Made by a program: the position numbers and the translations under genes. A stretch of DNA of 64,000 nt from Blasia pusilla (lineage: Eukaryota > Marchantiophyta > Marchantiopsida > Blasiales): contig CM114272.1 of NCBI GenBank assembly GCA_050084515.1, positions 23,932,001 to 23,996,000 on the forward strand, in the 5' to 3' direction. Shown piece by piece: positions 14,696-25,950 of the stretch. Numbering within the stretch: position 1 is the stretch's first letter; each line of letters opens with the position of its first letter. Under the pieces are notes generated by a model, which was given only the letters and a program-made list of their open reading frames with translations, was not told the DNA's origin and searched no databases.

Positions 14696-15650
14696 TTCCT
14701 CCACACACGTTACAAAAACACAAAAAAGTCATTTTCTAGCCTATCACTTTAAATGTCATTGTATTAAATTACATTAGTTAGGTTGAACTTGGATATACAT
14801 CAACAATTAAAAGTGTACCTTTAACAACATACTAGTAAGATGCCTAAAAGTGCACGTGCAATGCATGCTCCCTTCTTCTTATGGCTTTAAACCTTGTTTT
14901 CCTCATTAAGATGGGTTATAATGTCAAAATATATTTTCTAAGGACACGTGTCAAATCCAAGGTGAACATTGGAAAAATAAATTCTCCAATTAGCATATAG
15001 ATGAGATTTTTAGTTTCTATGTAGAATTCAACGAGGCATGGAAAATTTCACAACTAAGTAACATGGGAAATGGAGGGTAGGATATTTCTAGTTAGTGGAA
15101 AGAAAATATTATAAATCATTGGGAAGCACCTTCGTGACAAGCTACTAGCTGCTCTAGGAGAAAATGTTGCAAACATGAAGTGACACAATATTTCAATCTT
15201 CTTGTATATACACCCACACCCTCTTTTGACCTACAAAGGAGCAATGTTGAGGAGAATTGCGGTTATATGTTGAGCTTGGAAGCTATAAATATGAAAATTT
15301 CATTTGTCTTTATAGCCCCCACAGGCACTCCTTTTTTCCCCCTTGTCCATCTAAGCTATCAACGTGTTCACTAATTACTTTCTCTCCCACCCCTTTCTAG
15401 GAGTTGTTGATATTGTCTGTGCTGTTGGTGAGTTTAGTCGACAGGGAGAATGCCCCTTTCTTTCTTTTCAAAGCCGGTTGTGGCCTTTGGATACTTGACT
15501 CATTGAATCCCCCTCTTTTGTTTTTCGGATGGGTTTTCCATCATCCATATTTATCAAGGTTCATCTTTTCGTTCTCAAAAAACCCCATACTGGTTTTGAA
15601 TTGTCGTTAAAATATAAGTCTTTTGTGTATTTTATATTAAATATCCAGCC
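13310..15650. other. AT-rich intergenic DNA, no gene recognised
   Basis: AT-rich sequence with a (GA)n tract inside it. Open frames at 13385-13624 and 13544-13798 are low-complexity, overlap on opposite strands and show no motif. Nothing else was recognised. Confidence 0.5.
14640..14693. repeat. (GA)n microsatellite
   Basis: About 26 uninterrupted GA dinucleotides in AT-rich intergenic DNA. Confidence 0.95.
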
Positions 15651-16049
15651 TTAAAGAAATTCAAAAATTATAAGCTGTCTCACCATATACATACCGGGAA
15701 AATACCCGTTCCCATAAGAAAGTACCCGGATCCCGCAACGGAGATGCAGTCTGTCCTTGCCTTAAGGCATTTCCCTAGATTAGCTGTCTGATCCTACGAT
15801 CGTAGGGAATGCAAGTTCTTTCCAAAGCTGGCCGGTTGAAAATGAGATTTTGTGAAGGGGCAGAGAGTCTAATGATTCACCAGAAGAAAAAAACTTTCTT
15901 TTAAATTGTTTTTTGAAAAAAAAGGAACTGCGTCGGGAAGAAAATTCAGGCAGAAGGGCGACATTCGTCGGGGAACTGATCCGGTTTCCTCAACGCCGGG
16001 AAGGAAGGGGAAGAAAACTCCCCCGGTCCCGTCGTGATGGCATCACAAA

Positions 16050-16370
16050 AGCCGACATGATAAAGGTACGCCGGGAATATAGAGAGAAAAGCCGAGACGG
16101 TAGAGTTACGCCGGCGGGATGGAGGGAAAGGATACGTAGTAGAGTTACGCCGGCGGGAAGGAGGGAAAGGAAACGTGGTAAAGTTACGCCGGCGACGTAG
16201 AGAGAAAAGCCGACATAGCAAAGGTACGCCGGCAGAAAGGGAGAAAAGCCAACAGAGTAAAGGTACGCCGGGGAGATAGAGAGAAAAGCCGACATATTGA
16301 AGGTACGCCGGCGAGATCGGGAGAAAAGCCGACATAATGAAGGTACGTCGGTAGGATACAGAGAAAGGCC
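16050..16370. repeat. ~40-bp minisatellite, eight units
   Basis: The heptamer ACGCCGG (ACGTCGG in the last unit) recurs at 16068, 16108, 16147, 16186, 16226, 16265, 16305 and 16345. Spacing is 39 or 40 bp throughout. Each unit also carries a GAGAAAAGCCGACAT-type block. The alternating period rotates the reading frame, so the tandem-peptide look of the minus-strand frames here follows from the DNA repeat. Confidence 0.95.
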
Positions 16371-16516
16371 GACGGCGATCCCGAGTAGGTCGAGCGGGGT
16401 GGAAGTGGACGGTAGAGTGACGTAAAACTTGGTAAGAGAGAGGGTTACGTGGTGAGTGCGCTCTAGTAAAGAGGTGGGGCAGGAAGGAGTTTCTTGTTGT
16501 CGTTGCGTAGACAGAG

Positions 16517-16564
16517 AGGAAGGAAGAGGAGGAGGAGGAGGAGGAGGAGGAGGTGGAGGAGGAG
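16517..16564. repeat. (GAG)n trinucleotide tract
   Basis: A purine-rich GAG/GGA run, interrupted once by GTG. It encodes polyglycine on the plus strand and serine/proline runs on the minus strand in overlapping chance frames. Confidence 0.85.
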
Positions 16565-18899
16565 TTAAGCGTACCAACAACAGCGGGTACACGACCAAGT
16601 GGACGCAGAGGTGCCAGGGAGGCGGAGCTAGGCCACCCTGACCGGCAGCCCGGGGCAACCCGGGCAGCATCTTGGCGCGGCCTGAACAAGAAAGGAGGAG
16701 AAAGAACGAACCAACGCTAGGCCTCCATCGGGAGAGAGTGACTACAAGGACGGACAAACGGGGGAGTGGGCCAGGCAGGAAGGGAAGGGAAAGGCCCGTA
16801 CTTACGCGACGTAGGGACAGGAGCGCAGGTCTGTCCTGGATGGGACAGCCGCGTGCCACACCAGCACGGTGACTGATTGGACGTACACGCGGGCCCACAT
16901 TCGCGATATGGATTGCGTGGCCCCACCAGTGGACACGACGCCATGGACTGTAGCCTGTGAGGCCAATCCGAGCTCCCTCTCCACCGCCAGAGGCTTACCG
17001 GACCCGATATTTGGGAGCCTCGCCTGAGGACTCGCCTGCCGAGCGGCACTCACGCGCACAATCGTAAACCATCCGGTGAGTGTCGAGCCCGTCACCGGTA
17101 CCTGAACCAACCGTCCGATGCACCATTTCAGCGTCCAGGATGCGCAGCATGGGAGAACAAGAAACGATCGAGCCGGGGGAGTACGGGACCCGCTCTGGGG
17201 TTATTAGCTGGCCATCCGTCGTCGGTGAATCGCAGGTGGTGGGGCATTAGGGTTAGGGTTGAGGGGCAGGCTTTCTGAAATTCTTGGGCTGCCCCGCCCG
17301 GGCCGATCCATGTAATTATGAGCTCCCGGCGGCCACTCGTCCCGGCATTCTCTATCGAGACGTTCAGCGGCGGAATGGTACGTCCCCAGCTCACATCGCG
17401 GGTGTCGACGAGATCCCTCCATCCTTCGCCGTTCCGTCCGTCCGTCCCTAGGGCAGGGATCTCTCTCATCTGGACCACCCGAAGAGTATGCCGGGAAAGA
17501 CCGGACGAATGAGGAACGGCCCGTTAAGCCTCACCGGCTGTAGGAGGTCTGCGTGGACGCCGCCGTACGTCCTTCAGCACCTCGAGATAAGATAACAGTG
17601 TAGCGGTCACAGGATCCTGTTGCGCGGTGAAAAGCTGGGTGAAAGTGACCCCCTTTATCCTTCGTGCGCTACGGACGAACGGACGTTAAATGGATGGACG
17701 GATCTGTCTTCCGGCCGCGAATCAAATCCGAAGCCCGTGAGGCGGAAGGAGCTAGTAGAACTAGAACCGAACGGGACCCCCCGGCCGGAGCCCGCATCTC
17801 CCAGGGAAGGAAACCGGCCGACGTCCTCCCCCGGTGGCGTGGCGCCTCACAAGGAACGGTGGCGCACTACGGAAGTCGTAGGACATAATGCAAAGCACAT
17901 TCCTCCGCGTGTTGAGTAACATCGCAAACTCTGTACAATGAGAGTTCCACATGCCCCCCATTACTCAAAGAACCCACCACCGCCAATCTACGACCGAGAC
18001 ATTATGCCCAGCTCGGCCTAGCGAGAGACCGGAGTAGGTCCTTCGCATGAGTCCCTCCCTCCCAAGACGACGGAGGGCGGAGGAGCGGAGCGGAGAGGAG
18101 AGGGGTGGGAGGGGGGCTACTACGACTAAAGCAAAAGGTGGGGCAGCGGCCAACTGCAGACAAAGATTTTCGATTCGTTCGTGAGGGGCGTGGAAAAGAG
18201 CACAGACGAGAAGAACCAGATAGTGGGACAACAGAGGAGTGACCTCATGTTCGCAGTTAGTTACGGAACATCAGGCGAGCATCTATAAGCGCACATGTAT
18301 GATAATAGTAAAAGGTGGGGCTCCTTCATTTAGACGAGTTTTCCTTTGTCCTAAGGAGAGATCTCTGTCGTGGATCCCTCGTTCCCTCCTCTCACCCGTT
18401 CGCCTCGGAGAGACTTGACTTCCGAACATCATATACGCACATCATCCACTACTGTGTATGATTGTACATCGTAACACTGGACTTGTACAATTCGTCCTTT
18501 ATGCCTCTCGTAAATGGATAGTTTTCTCCGATCGCCAAATTCGTTATTTTCTTCCGCAATTAATCGATGACTATTTCGGCCCCGACACCATTCGACATAC
18601 ATACAGGATACATGCATCTTTACAAAAAATACATACAAGCGCTACCGTGTCCGATTTCCGTTTCCCCGGCAGTCCCCCGCAAGCCGCTGCGATCCGGTTC
18701 GGGACACGTAGCGGCCAAGCGCCTGCCCGCGTGTCTCCTATTGTTTCGTCATAAATGAGATGCCGTGCTTAGGATTGGTCGATTCCAATGAGAAAAATCG
18801 GCGCCAAAATACCGCGTACCGTAGGTTTCGCTCCACCCAGCGGCGCCCCCACTCAGGGCTGAACGGGCGGGCGGACCAGAGATACGCCTCGAAGGGTTA

Positions 18900-20846
18900 A
18901 ACTTCCGCAGCTTGGTAAGTAAGATACGCGGATGGTTGGACGGAGTCGCGGAGGGAGGAGTAGCGACGTTAACGGAACGTGGTCTTGAGGGTCTCGCATC
19001 CCGAAGGACCCGTCATTTGTGAATCACAGGTGGAACGGAGTTCACCGGACTGGGGAAGCGAAGCTGCGAGCTAGCGAGCGCGGGCGGACGGACGGACGGA
19101 CGGAAGGGCACGAAAAGTACGGGCACTCGAGACGGGGGTAAAATCTTGGAAAATATTTTCTTTAACCTTTTTCGCAAGTAGCCGAGCTTGGTGTACCCAC
19201 TCTCTCGATTCACCCCTCCTGCCATCCTTGCCTGCCATGCTGGGTTGCCTGCCATGGCATTCGTGCCCATGGATCCATGCCATGAGGTCGGGGCTAGCTA
19301 TATGATATCCCTTGCTCGACTAGGAATCAATAAAAAACCAGACCGTATAGCAGTAAGCCCGCGTGCGTATTTTCCTACCCGCTGCCCGGCTCGAGAGCCT
19401 GCGCGCGCCCCTGCCCGTCTGCCCGCTCGCGCTCCCTACGCCTGCCTCGGACATCCGACCGAAGAAGGAGAGACTGTCTCTCCCGTCATCCTTCACTCCT
19501 TCGCGAGAGAGTCGCACGGAGAGAGAGCGAGAGCTGAGAGCTGATAGAGAGCGAAAGATCGGTTTGTATTGCATTGTCCGCGCGTCCAGCTTGATTGAGG
19601 TGATACCTGCCTTGCGGTGGGCGGAGAGGGCCGGCGAAGGAATTGTCCAAGAGCGAGCGATCTTCGATTTGCTTTGAAGAGAAGTCAGGGAGGGAGGGAG
19701 AGAGAGCGAGAGAGCCCCGTGGCTTCGTGGCCGACAAGGAACGGGGAGAGTGGGAGTGCCAAATCGGTGAGGTAGGAAGTCCAGGAGGGTCGAGAGAGGG
19801 AGAGACACAAGGCAATTGGAGGAGTCGGGTGGTTGTTGGGTGGGAGAGGGCGTGGAACGTTAGAATTTGGACGCGCAGTGGTGGGTTTTTTTTCGGATCA
19901 GGTTTTGTATGAGCGTGAGGGAGAGCTCCTGTACGTGCGGTTGTGTCTCGATCGATCGAGAGAGGGAAAGAGAGCGTGCTGAGAGTGTCGTAAAGAGAAA
20001 GAACTCGCAGTGGTGGAGTCGATATTTTTCCGACGACAGTTTGGTGGGCAAGAGTCGCTCCCTCGATTGCTGTGGAAAGAACCTCGCACGGCATTCATCC
20101 CTCGGTGATTTCTGCCCAAGCTCTCGTTTGGGCTCGAGGCCGAGTGTAAAGAATCCTAAACCTTCATCGGAGGTGGAACTACCACAGCGCGGGTGTGAGT
20201 CGATTGTGGGATATAGAGTTTGGAGCGCAACGAGGCACGGAAGCGAAAGAATTGGCGATTGGGTTCCCGGGTTTGAAGCTTCCTTTCATGGGCGGCCTTA
20301 CCACTGATGCACCCGCAGCTTAAGCGACTAGTATTTAAGAGGATAGCTGGGTGGTCCCGGAACACTTACTTCACACAAACTCCTGGCATGAAGAAGAAGG
20401 GTTTTGTTTGTTTTATCTGGACATCGAATTCTCCAACTGTCAAGTTCGAAGGGCGAGGGATCGTTTGTCTGGTCACGAACACCACCAGCGTTTGGCCGAC
20501 CTCGTCATTCATTTCCCGTTACGGCTAGGGTCGCCACCTCTCTCAACAGGCGGAGCGGAAACAATTCCATTCGTGAAATTTGTTTCTGAAACCTGAGCGT
20601 GCCATGAGCGTCATGACTTTCTGACGGCGATAAGTTACAGGAAAGCGGGAGCGGCGCCGACGGACTTCGCCTTATTGTGTAGGCGGAGTATTTGGTGGTT
20701 GGGGGTTACTATCAGATCTGGAACATCGGGGAAGGGTGTGCTGAATATTTCCAAGAAGTATCTCATACGAAGTTTTCACTATTGATCATCAATTCGGCTG
20801 CTCGCCGGAGCAGCACTCAACAGGGTCAAGGGTCTGGGGTGTCTGG
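18900..20846 (+). promoter_or_regulatory. Putative promoter and 5' leader of the GAMYB gene
   Basis: About 1.9 kb of GC-rich, stop-laden DNA precedes the MYB start codon. It contains GA-rich tracts (for example near 19515-19550 and 19685-19715) of the kind bound by plant BPC/GAGA factors. Upstream ATGs with short open frames occur at 20307, 20351 and 20404. Angiosperm GAMYB genes often have a long, intron-containing 5' UTR. I infer the same is possible here but cannot place the transcription start or a leader intron from sequence alone. Confidence 0.35.
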
Positions 20847-23136
20847 ATGGAGACCATGGAACTAGGGAACCCTCCGGATTTCTCTGAAGATGTGGGAGCT
20901 TTAAAGAAAGGACCGTGGACGTCGGCAGAAGACGCGATTCTCGTCGCCTATGTTACCAAGCATGGCGAGGGCAACTGGAACTCCGTGCAGAAGCATTCCG
21001 GCCTGTACCGCTGCGGCAAGAGTTGCCGTTTGCGATGGGCGAATCACCTTCGGCCCAATCTCAAGAAGGGTGCCTTCACTCCCGACGAAGAGCGCAAGAT
21101 AATCGAACTCCACGCCAAGCTTGGCAACAAATGGGCTCGGATGGCCGCTCAGGTAGGCTCCTTCCCAATACCCCCTTTCGTGATCGTCCGATGTTTTGCT
21201 ATCCGAGGTGACCGAGAGATTTCTCCACCTCGTCATCGCACCGCACCCACCACGGTGCAAAGCCCTGTCGATGCTTTGCCAGACTGTCTCGCTCACGCGT
21301 TTTCTCGGCAGTGCTGCTGCTAACTTGCAAGTCGTTCGCATCAAGAAACGTGCTGTCGGTTGACATGGTGCCTCCGCTTCCGTCTGTGTATGAATGGCAG
21401 TTGCCGGGTCGCACAGACAACGAAATTAAGAACTACTGGAACACTCGGATCAAGCGGAGAATGCGAGCAGGTTTACCAGTGTACCCACCTGAAATGCAAA
21501 ATCCTGCCGCCAATTCTCAATACCTCTTCGAGCACGGAGAGATGAGCATGAGTTCCGGTGGGGAATCCGAATGCGACCCCGGTTCCAGTCCCTCGACCGG
21601 TGATTTTTCGAACTTGAATGTGTCGGGCATGCACGGAAGCTGCCACATGAAGAGCTGTTCGTCGCTGACGGGAATGAGCGACCTTCCGCTGAGTTCCGTG
21701 GTCACTCAGACTTTGAGCGCCGGCCAATCCATCAGCAGCCCAGTAAGGCGGATGAAGCGGATGCACAGAGACAGTCAGTGCTCGTCCATGAGCGGTGGGA
21801 GTGGCGGTGGATCTATGATGTTTCCACAACTCTCCGATGAGAGCAGCAAAACAATGCCGTATTTCAAAGCCCGTCGGTCTTGTGGGACTCGCAACTCCAT
21901 GAGGCTGGCTCAGATTGCAGGTTTCCCTTACGATCCAGACCCCGAAAGCCTGCATTTCGAAGGTATGCCGACGCATGGCTACCTCAGCCTCCCGTACTCT
22001 TGTTCCAGGCCAAATTCGAGCCTGAAATTGGAGCTCCCTTCAAGCCAATCCGCCGAGTCTGCCGACAGTGCAGGCACGCCTGGTTCAGCCATGACCAGCC
22101 CATACACATTCACCATCTCCAACCATCTGTTGTCGTCCGAAGCAGACAGCTTCGGTTCCAACAACAGCAGCTTTCTGGAAGCCTTACTACAAGAAGCGCA
22201 AACTCTGGATGTCGGACCCGACCATATTCGATCGGGAGAACTCAGCGATCAGCTCCTGGTCCTCACGTCCGGCAACCCTCCTATGGATGTGGTCGCCCTG
22301 ATGAGTCCCCGCAAGAGCAGGTGGGGAGACGATAGCGATCCTACCACACCCCTGGAAGGCCGGACTTACTCCATGTTCAGCGAGGATACGTCACCGAACT
22401 GCACCAGTAATTGGGACGAGACATCGACCCTGCAGTCGCCCCTCACCACTCTCTCTTCCAACATGCAGTCACCTCCTGCCCTAAACGGTATGCTCACTCC
22501 TCCTCATGTTGGTTCAGATCGATGTGTCGGTCTTTCCTCGGTTCGTTCGTTCGTTCGTTCGTTCCATCCGTATTAGCATTCGTTAAAGTTTTCGTGCGAT
22601 GCATAGACTGTAGCGGGAAGCGTCGAATTCCTTCTTGGCCTGAAGCCTGTGACCTGTCGCGTGCCGAAGTAGGGACTCTAGGAGCCGTAGGCGGGGGTCG
22701 TTTTTCCAGCACTCACGACGGGTCCTCGTGTTTTCCAGGCTTGGGTTGCAAAATTGAGAACGGCGCACAAGCGGAGATGGGCAATTGCGGCAACTATGGG
22801 GACGAAGAGAATCTGATCTCGTCTCTACTGGACTTCGCCAGGCCTGATGCGACACCCGTCACCGAGTGGTACAACCCTCCTGACGTGTTCACGATCGGAG
22901 GACAAGCGTGCCACTCTCTTCCGGAGGCCATCGAAGCAGCGTTCCACCACCAGGACGTGGCCGCAGAGCTCGAGCACTTGGGTGCAGGTCACCCCGTGAC
23001 GAATCATGTATGGGAACTGGGATCGTGCCCGTGGAACAACATGCCGGGCGTGTGTCAGCTCGGTGATCTTCCCACAGACTGCAGGCCAGTGACTTCCATC
23101 GCCGATCAGCTGAACGACCCATGCGCCATTTGCTGA
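20847..23136 (+). CDS. GAMYB: GAMYB-type R2R3-MYB transcription factor, three coding exons
   Basis: Exons 20847-21152, 21401-22487 and 22739-23136 join in frame with GT..AG introns of 248 and 251 bp (phases 0 and 1) to give 596 aa. R2 spans about residues 20-72 (Trp 24, 44, 64). R3 spans about 73-123, with Phe77 in place of the first Trp, then Trp96 and Trp115. Intron 1 splits R3 after RMAAQ and the next exon opens with LPGRTDNEIKNYWN, a typical MYB junction. GAMYB subfamily marks are RMRAGLPVYPPEM after the repeats, SSFLEALLQEAQTL near residue 357, and an acidic/aromatic C-terminus (SLLDFARP, TEWYN). The middle is rich in Ser, Gly and Met and probably disordered. GAMYBs are nuclear DNA-binding activators acting in gibberellin or reproductive (spore/anther) programmes; that role here is inferred from the family. 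Met4 is an alternative start. The (TTCG)n run in intron 2 keeps a misleading open frame alive past exon 2. Confidence 0.93.
22029..22049 (+). promoter_or_regulatory. miR159/miR319-type target site in GAMYB mRNA
   Basis: The 21-nt stretch contains the core GGAGCTCCCTTCA and ends in AGCCAAT. It encodes part of KLELPSSQS at about residue 312, the same relative place as in seed-plant GAMYB genes. Against the canonical miR159 sequence recalled from general knowledge, I count two mismatches (miRNA positions 1 and 6) and one G:U pair, with perfect pairing across the cleavage position 10/11. Pairing with canonical miR319 is slightly worse. The gene is therefore probably silenced post-transcriptionally by this miRNA superfamily. 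Confidence 0.82.
22541..22564. repeat. (TTCG)n microsatellite in GAMYB intron 2
   Basis: Five to six TTCG units lie just downstream of the exon 2 splice donor. Confidence 0.85.
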
Positions 23137-23760
23137 AAGCTGGAACTCGCCACCACAAACGACTCGACTACTGACCTTTCCCCATGGTTGGTAATTCAAG
23201 CCAACCATGCGAGCGAGCCCTCTTCAAACCATCAGTTCGTAGAACAATTTCTAGCTCCACACTAGAATTAGATTTGTCTTTTGATAGGGTAGAGATCGGT
23301 TGCACCCCGGTGGCGGTAGATGTCAATACCACTTTGTATGTCCTCGACAAACAGTGGGAGATCCCCAGTCATGCATATTTATTTGCTCTATTGGACCGCG
23401 TAATAATCCCTTCTCCATCATCGGCACTGAACCGGCAGCCAGCAATGTAATGTAGGCAGGCAGGTTCTCTGCTTTTGTGTATAGAATGTGTATGGGATAC
23501 TGCAGTGGGCAATTGAAAAATTCACTGTGGAGGTGCTCTAGTGACAATTTACCGTGTGGCGGTATGTTGGGCCCCTCGCTACCAATTCATATCGTTCCTT
23601 TGTAAGGTTTCATCGGTGTGTATGCTCTTTAACTTAAAATCATTACACTTACCAAAGTCGGAAAGGATTCATCGGAGTGTATGGTGTGTATATCTCAGTA
23701 TTTACTTAAATCGTTAATTGCCGCACTCTCTTCTCTCCCTCATGCATGAATCGAACAATT
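23137..23760 (+). other. Probable 3' UTR and polyadenylation region of GAMYB
   Basis: Composition falls from coding-like to AT-rich after the stop. T-rich and TGTGTA/TGTAT elements resembling plant far-upstream polyadenylation signals occur at about 23475-23490 and 23615-23695, and AAT-rich near-upstream candidates at about 23630. The cleavage site cannot be fixed from sequence. Confidence 0.35.
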
Positions 23761-24840
23761 TTTTAATCGAGTTGTGAATGGTCCCGTACGAGCGAGTGGT
23801 GCCCGCGCACATACGTTTTCCTCTGCAGGAGAACGTACGCTTCAGGCCGGAATCTCTCGGTCGGTTTTCTCAGGGAGCTGCTGCCCTGGCCTCCCCTACG
23901 ATCCGTGGCAGGGAAAATCGATGTAGACCAGGAGGATACCCGAAAGCAAGTAGGTAGTGAGCTTTCGGCGTCGGCAAGCTCCGATTTTACACCGCGATTG
24001 CTGCGCGTGCATGCAAAAATGCGCGGGTTCCCTCCCTCCCGGATGAATGTAAATTTCGAACTGGAACGAGATCGCGACAAAGGTAGCGGATCTGGTGCTC
24101 ACTGAGCGGTCTATCGTGTGTGCTCGCTATCTCATCTCCTCCCCGCGTCTCCCAGCTCCGTGTCCGGACTCTCTGCCTCTCCCCCTGTCCGTCAGCCAGT
24201 CAGTCGGTCAGTACCCCGGCAGCCAGCCCCCTCCCCTCGTCTCGATCGTCTCCCACTTCGCTGACTAACCGGATGAAATCTAAATGCCCCCCCCCCGCAG
24301 CAGAAGGCGATAACTATCGAAAGCAAACCACGGCACATACTGCCACAGTCTCGTACACTAAGCCCGTGCTATGTTCCCAACGGCTCGTCGTGTGCTCGTG
24401 CTTCTCTCTCTCTCTCTCTCTCTACCATTATTCCAGCTCCCGTCCCTCCCTAGCTCCCCGGTGCCCACGCAGCCCGGCGGGTTGAGGAGGGAGCGAAACG
24501 CCTCGGAAATACAAAGGCGGCAGCATCAGCAGCGGCAGACAGCGCCGGTCGAGGGTGGGAGGACGAAGCATTGCATAGCGCAGCACAGCTCAGCTGTGGC
24601 CAGAGCAACCGAGAGACATAAATAGTACACATCGGCTGCTTCCACTGACGAGCAACGCCGCGATCCGGACTCCCTCTCGAGCAGTGTGCATTTCGAACAA
24701 CATTAATCTGAGCGCAGCGAGCTACGTGAAGAGATAAAAATCATCAGCTTTTCCAAGTTCCCTCCCATCCCTGAGTCGCGAGCCAATCAATAACTCTCAC
24801 TTCGGTTGGCAACCCACCTCACCCAACGAACGACGAAGAA
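23761..24840. other. GC-rich, pyrimidine-rich block, no gene recognised
   Basis: The block resembles the GAMYB leader in composition. It carries CT-rich tracts, including a (CT)n run at about 24405-24422, and a TATA-like CATAAATAG at about 24617. It may be a promoter or leader of an unrecognised transcript. No coding exon was identified. Confidence 0.35.
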
Positions 24841-25740
24841 CGCATACGCTCAAGCGGTCGAATACATCCTCACTCGCTTATCCATCTTACGGGAGTCGGA
24901 TACAAGCTCGCATGTACCCGTTCGCCATTATCCACGTTATGGCAGTCGACTGACTGCCTACGACCTCGCTTAAGCGCGGATGTTGCGGAGTCGAACGCAA
25001 GCTCTCATGTACCCTGATTCTCTTAGTAATTCTTCCTTCATGTTGTGGGAGTCGCAGGTGCCTTAGATCTACCATGCGTGCACGTTTTCACTCTATTATT
25101 ACGCGTGCACGTTGTGCGAGTCGAATACTAGCTCTCATCCACCCTAAGTCTACTGCTATCCATGTTGTGGGAATCGAACACGAAGACGTACCGTAATTTG
25201 AATCGATACCACCTCACCGGTGCACCAATTCATTCCATCATGGTCGCATGTCGTGGGAGCGGGAAAAACAAGTTTTCATAGTTTCCAACCCTAATTCTTT
25301 GATCCATCCATCTATGTGGAAGTTATTTCTACAACTTTCGATTTACATTGTGAAAGAGGACGTTTCGATGTTTTCCATGATCATATTGGAAAAAAAAATG
25401 TTCGCAACACAAAAGAAGAAGAGGTTTTTAAGAAAATCCCCCGACACGTGTGAATCGTGAACAACAGTCTTATATTTAACGGCCCTATTAACTCCATGTG
25501 TAGTGGATGCTAATGATCCATATTATATCATGGGAGTCGATATGAACTTGCACCTTAACTCTATGCCAAGTCGTGCGAGCTATCTATCTACAAGCACCTA
25601 TGCCCTAACTCTATTATGTGTGCATGCATGTATGTCATGCGAGTGGAACACCAACTCGCCTTCCCTAAGTCCACGGTGCATGTGAGTCATGGAAGTCGAA
25701 TACCCTAACTCCATAGAACTCTATGAAGTGAGTGGAATAC
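24841..25740. repeat. Diverged ~45-70-bp tandem repeat family
   Basis: The element GTTGTGGGAGTCGAA, followed by a variant of GCTCTCATGTACCCTAA, recurs with drift. The core GAGTCG or a one-base variant lies at 24893, 24943, 24988, 25049, 25118 and 25171. More decayed copies lie near 25246, 25531, 25642 and 25696. Spacing in the better-preserved part is 45 to 69 bp. It looks like an old minisatellite. Confidence 0.75.
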
Positions 25741-25922
25741 GAGGGAGATACTCACACCCCACCTCGCAGCCTAACGCAAGAAGAGTTGGCGAGGGTGGTG
25801 AGCTGCATCACGGGAGGATATGAGGAAGGTGGAAACCATATGAGGAAAGCTTATGGTGGTCACATGTTACATCACATGCACGTGGAACTCCAAGAGCTTC
25901 GTCCCCGAATTCTCCCGTAGCG

Positions 25923-25950
25923 AAAAAAAAAAAAAAAAAAAAAAAAAAAA
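25923..25950 (+). repeat. Poly(A) tract, 28 A
   Basis: An uninterrupted run of 28 A, possibly the tail of a retroposed sequence. I could not find a matching body or flanking target duplication. Confidence 0.9.

Larger units (their letters stand above)
15655..18900. other. GC/CpG-rich intergenic block upstream of the MYB gene
   Basis: GC content rises abruptly near 15655. The block contains a 40-bp minisatellite and a GAG-repeat tract, annotated separately. Overlapping open frames cover both strands (for example 15990-16898 minus, 302 codons), but they run through the minisatellite and have no recognisable domain. A short telomere-like run, TTAGGGTTAGGGTT, lies near 17247. Distal regulatory DNA of the MYB gene could lie here, but nothing in the sequence proves it. 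Confidence 0.45.

Noticed and set aside
15946-16898. Long overlapping minus-strand frames (247 and 302 codons) with apparent peptide repeats
   Set aside because: They run through the 40-bp minisatellite and the GAG tract; the repeats come from the DNA array in two frames at once, with no domain and no start context of note.
17240-17265. Interstitial telomere sequence (also near 61954)
   Set aside because: Only two to three imperfect units at each place, too short to indicate a fusion point or former telomere.
22411-22738. In-frame extension of the last GAMYB exon upstream into intron 2
   Set aside because: Using the donor after 22487 and acceptor before 22739 joins PPALNG to LGCKIENG in frame; the upstream frame is the TTCG-rich intron.
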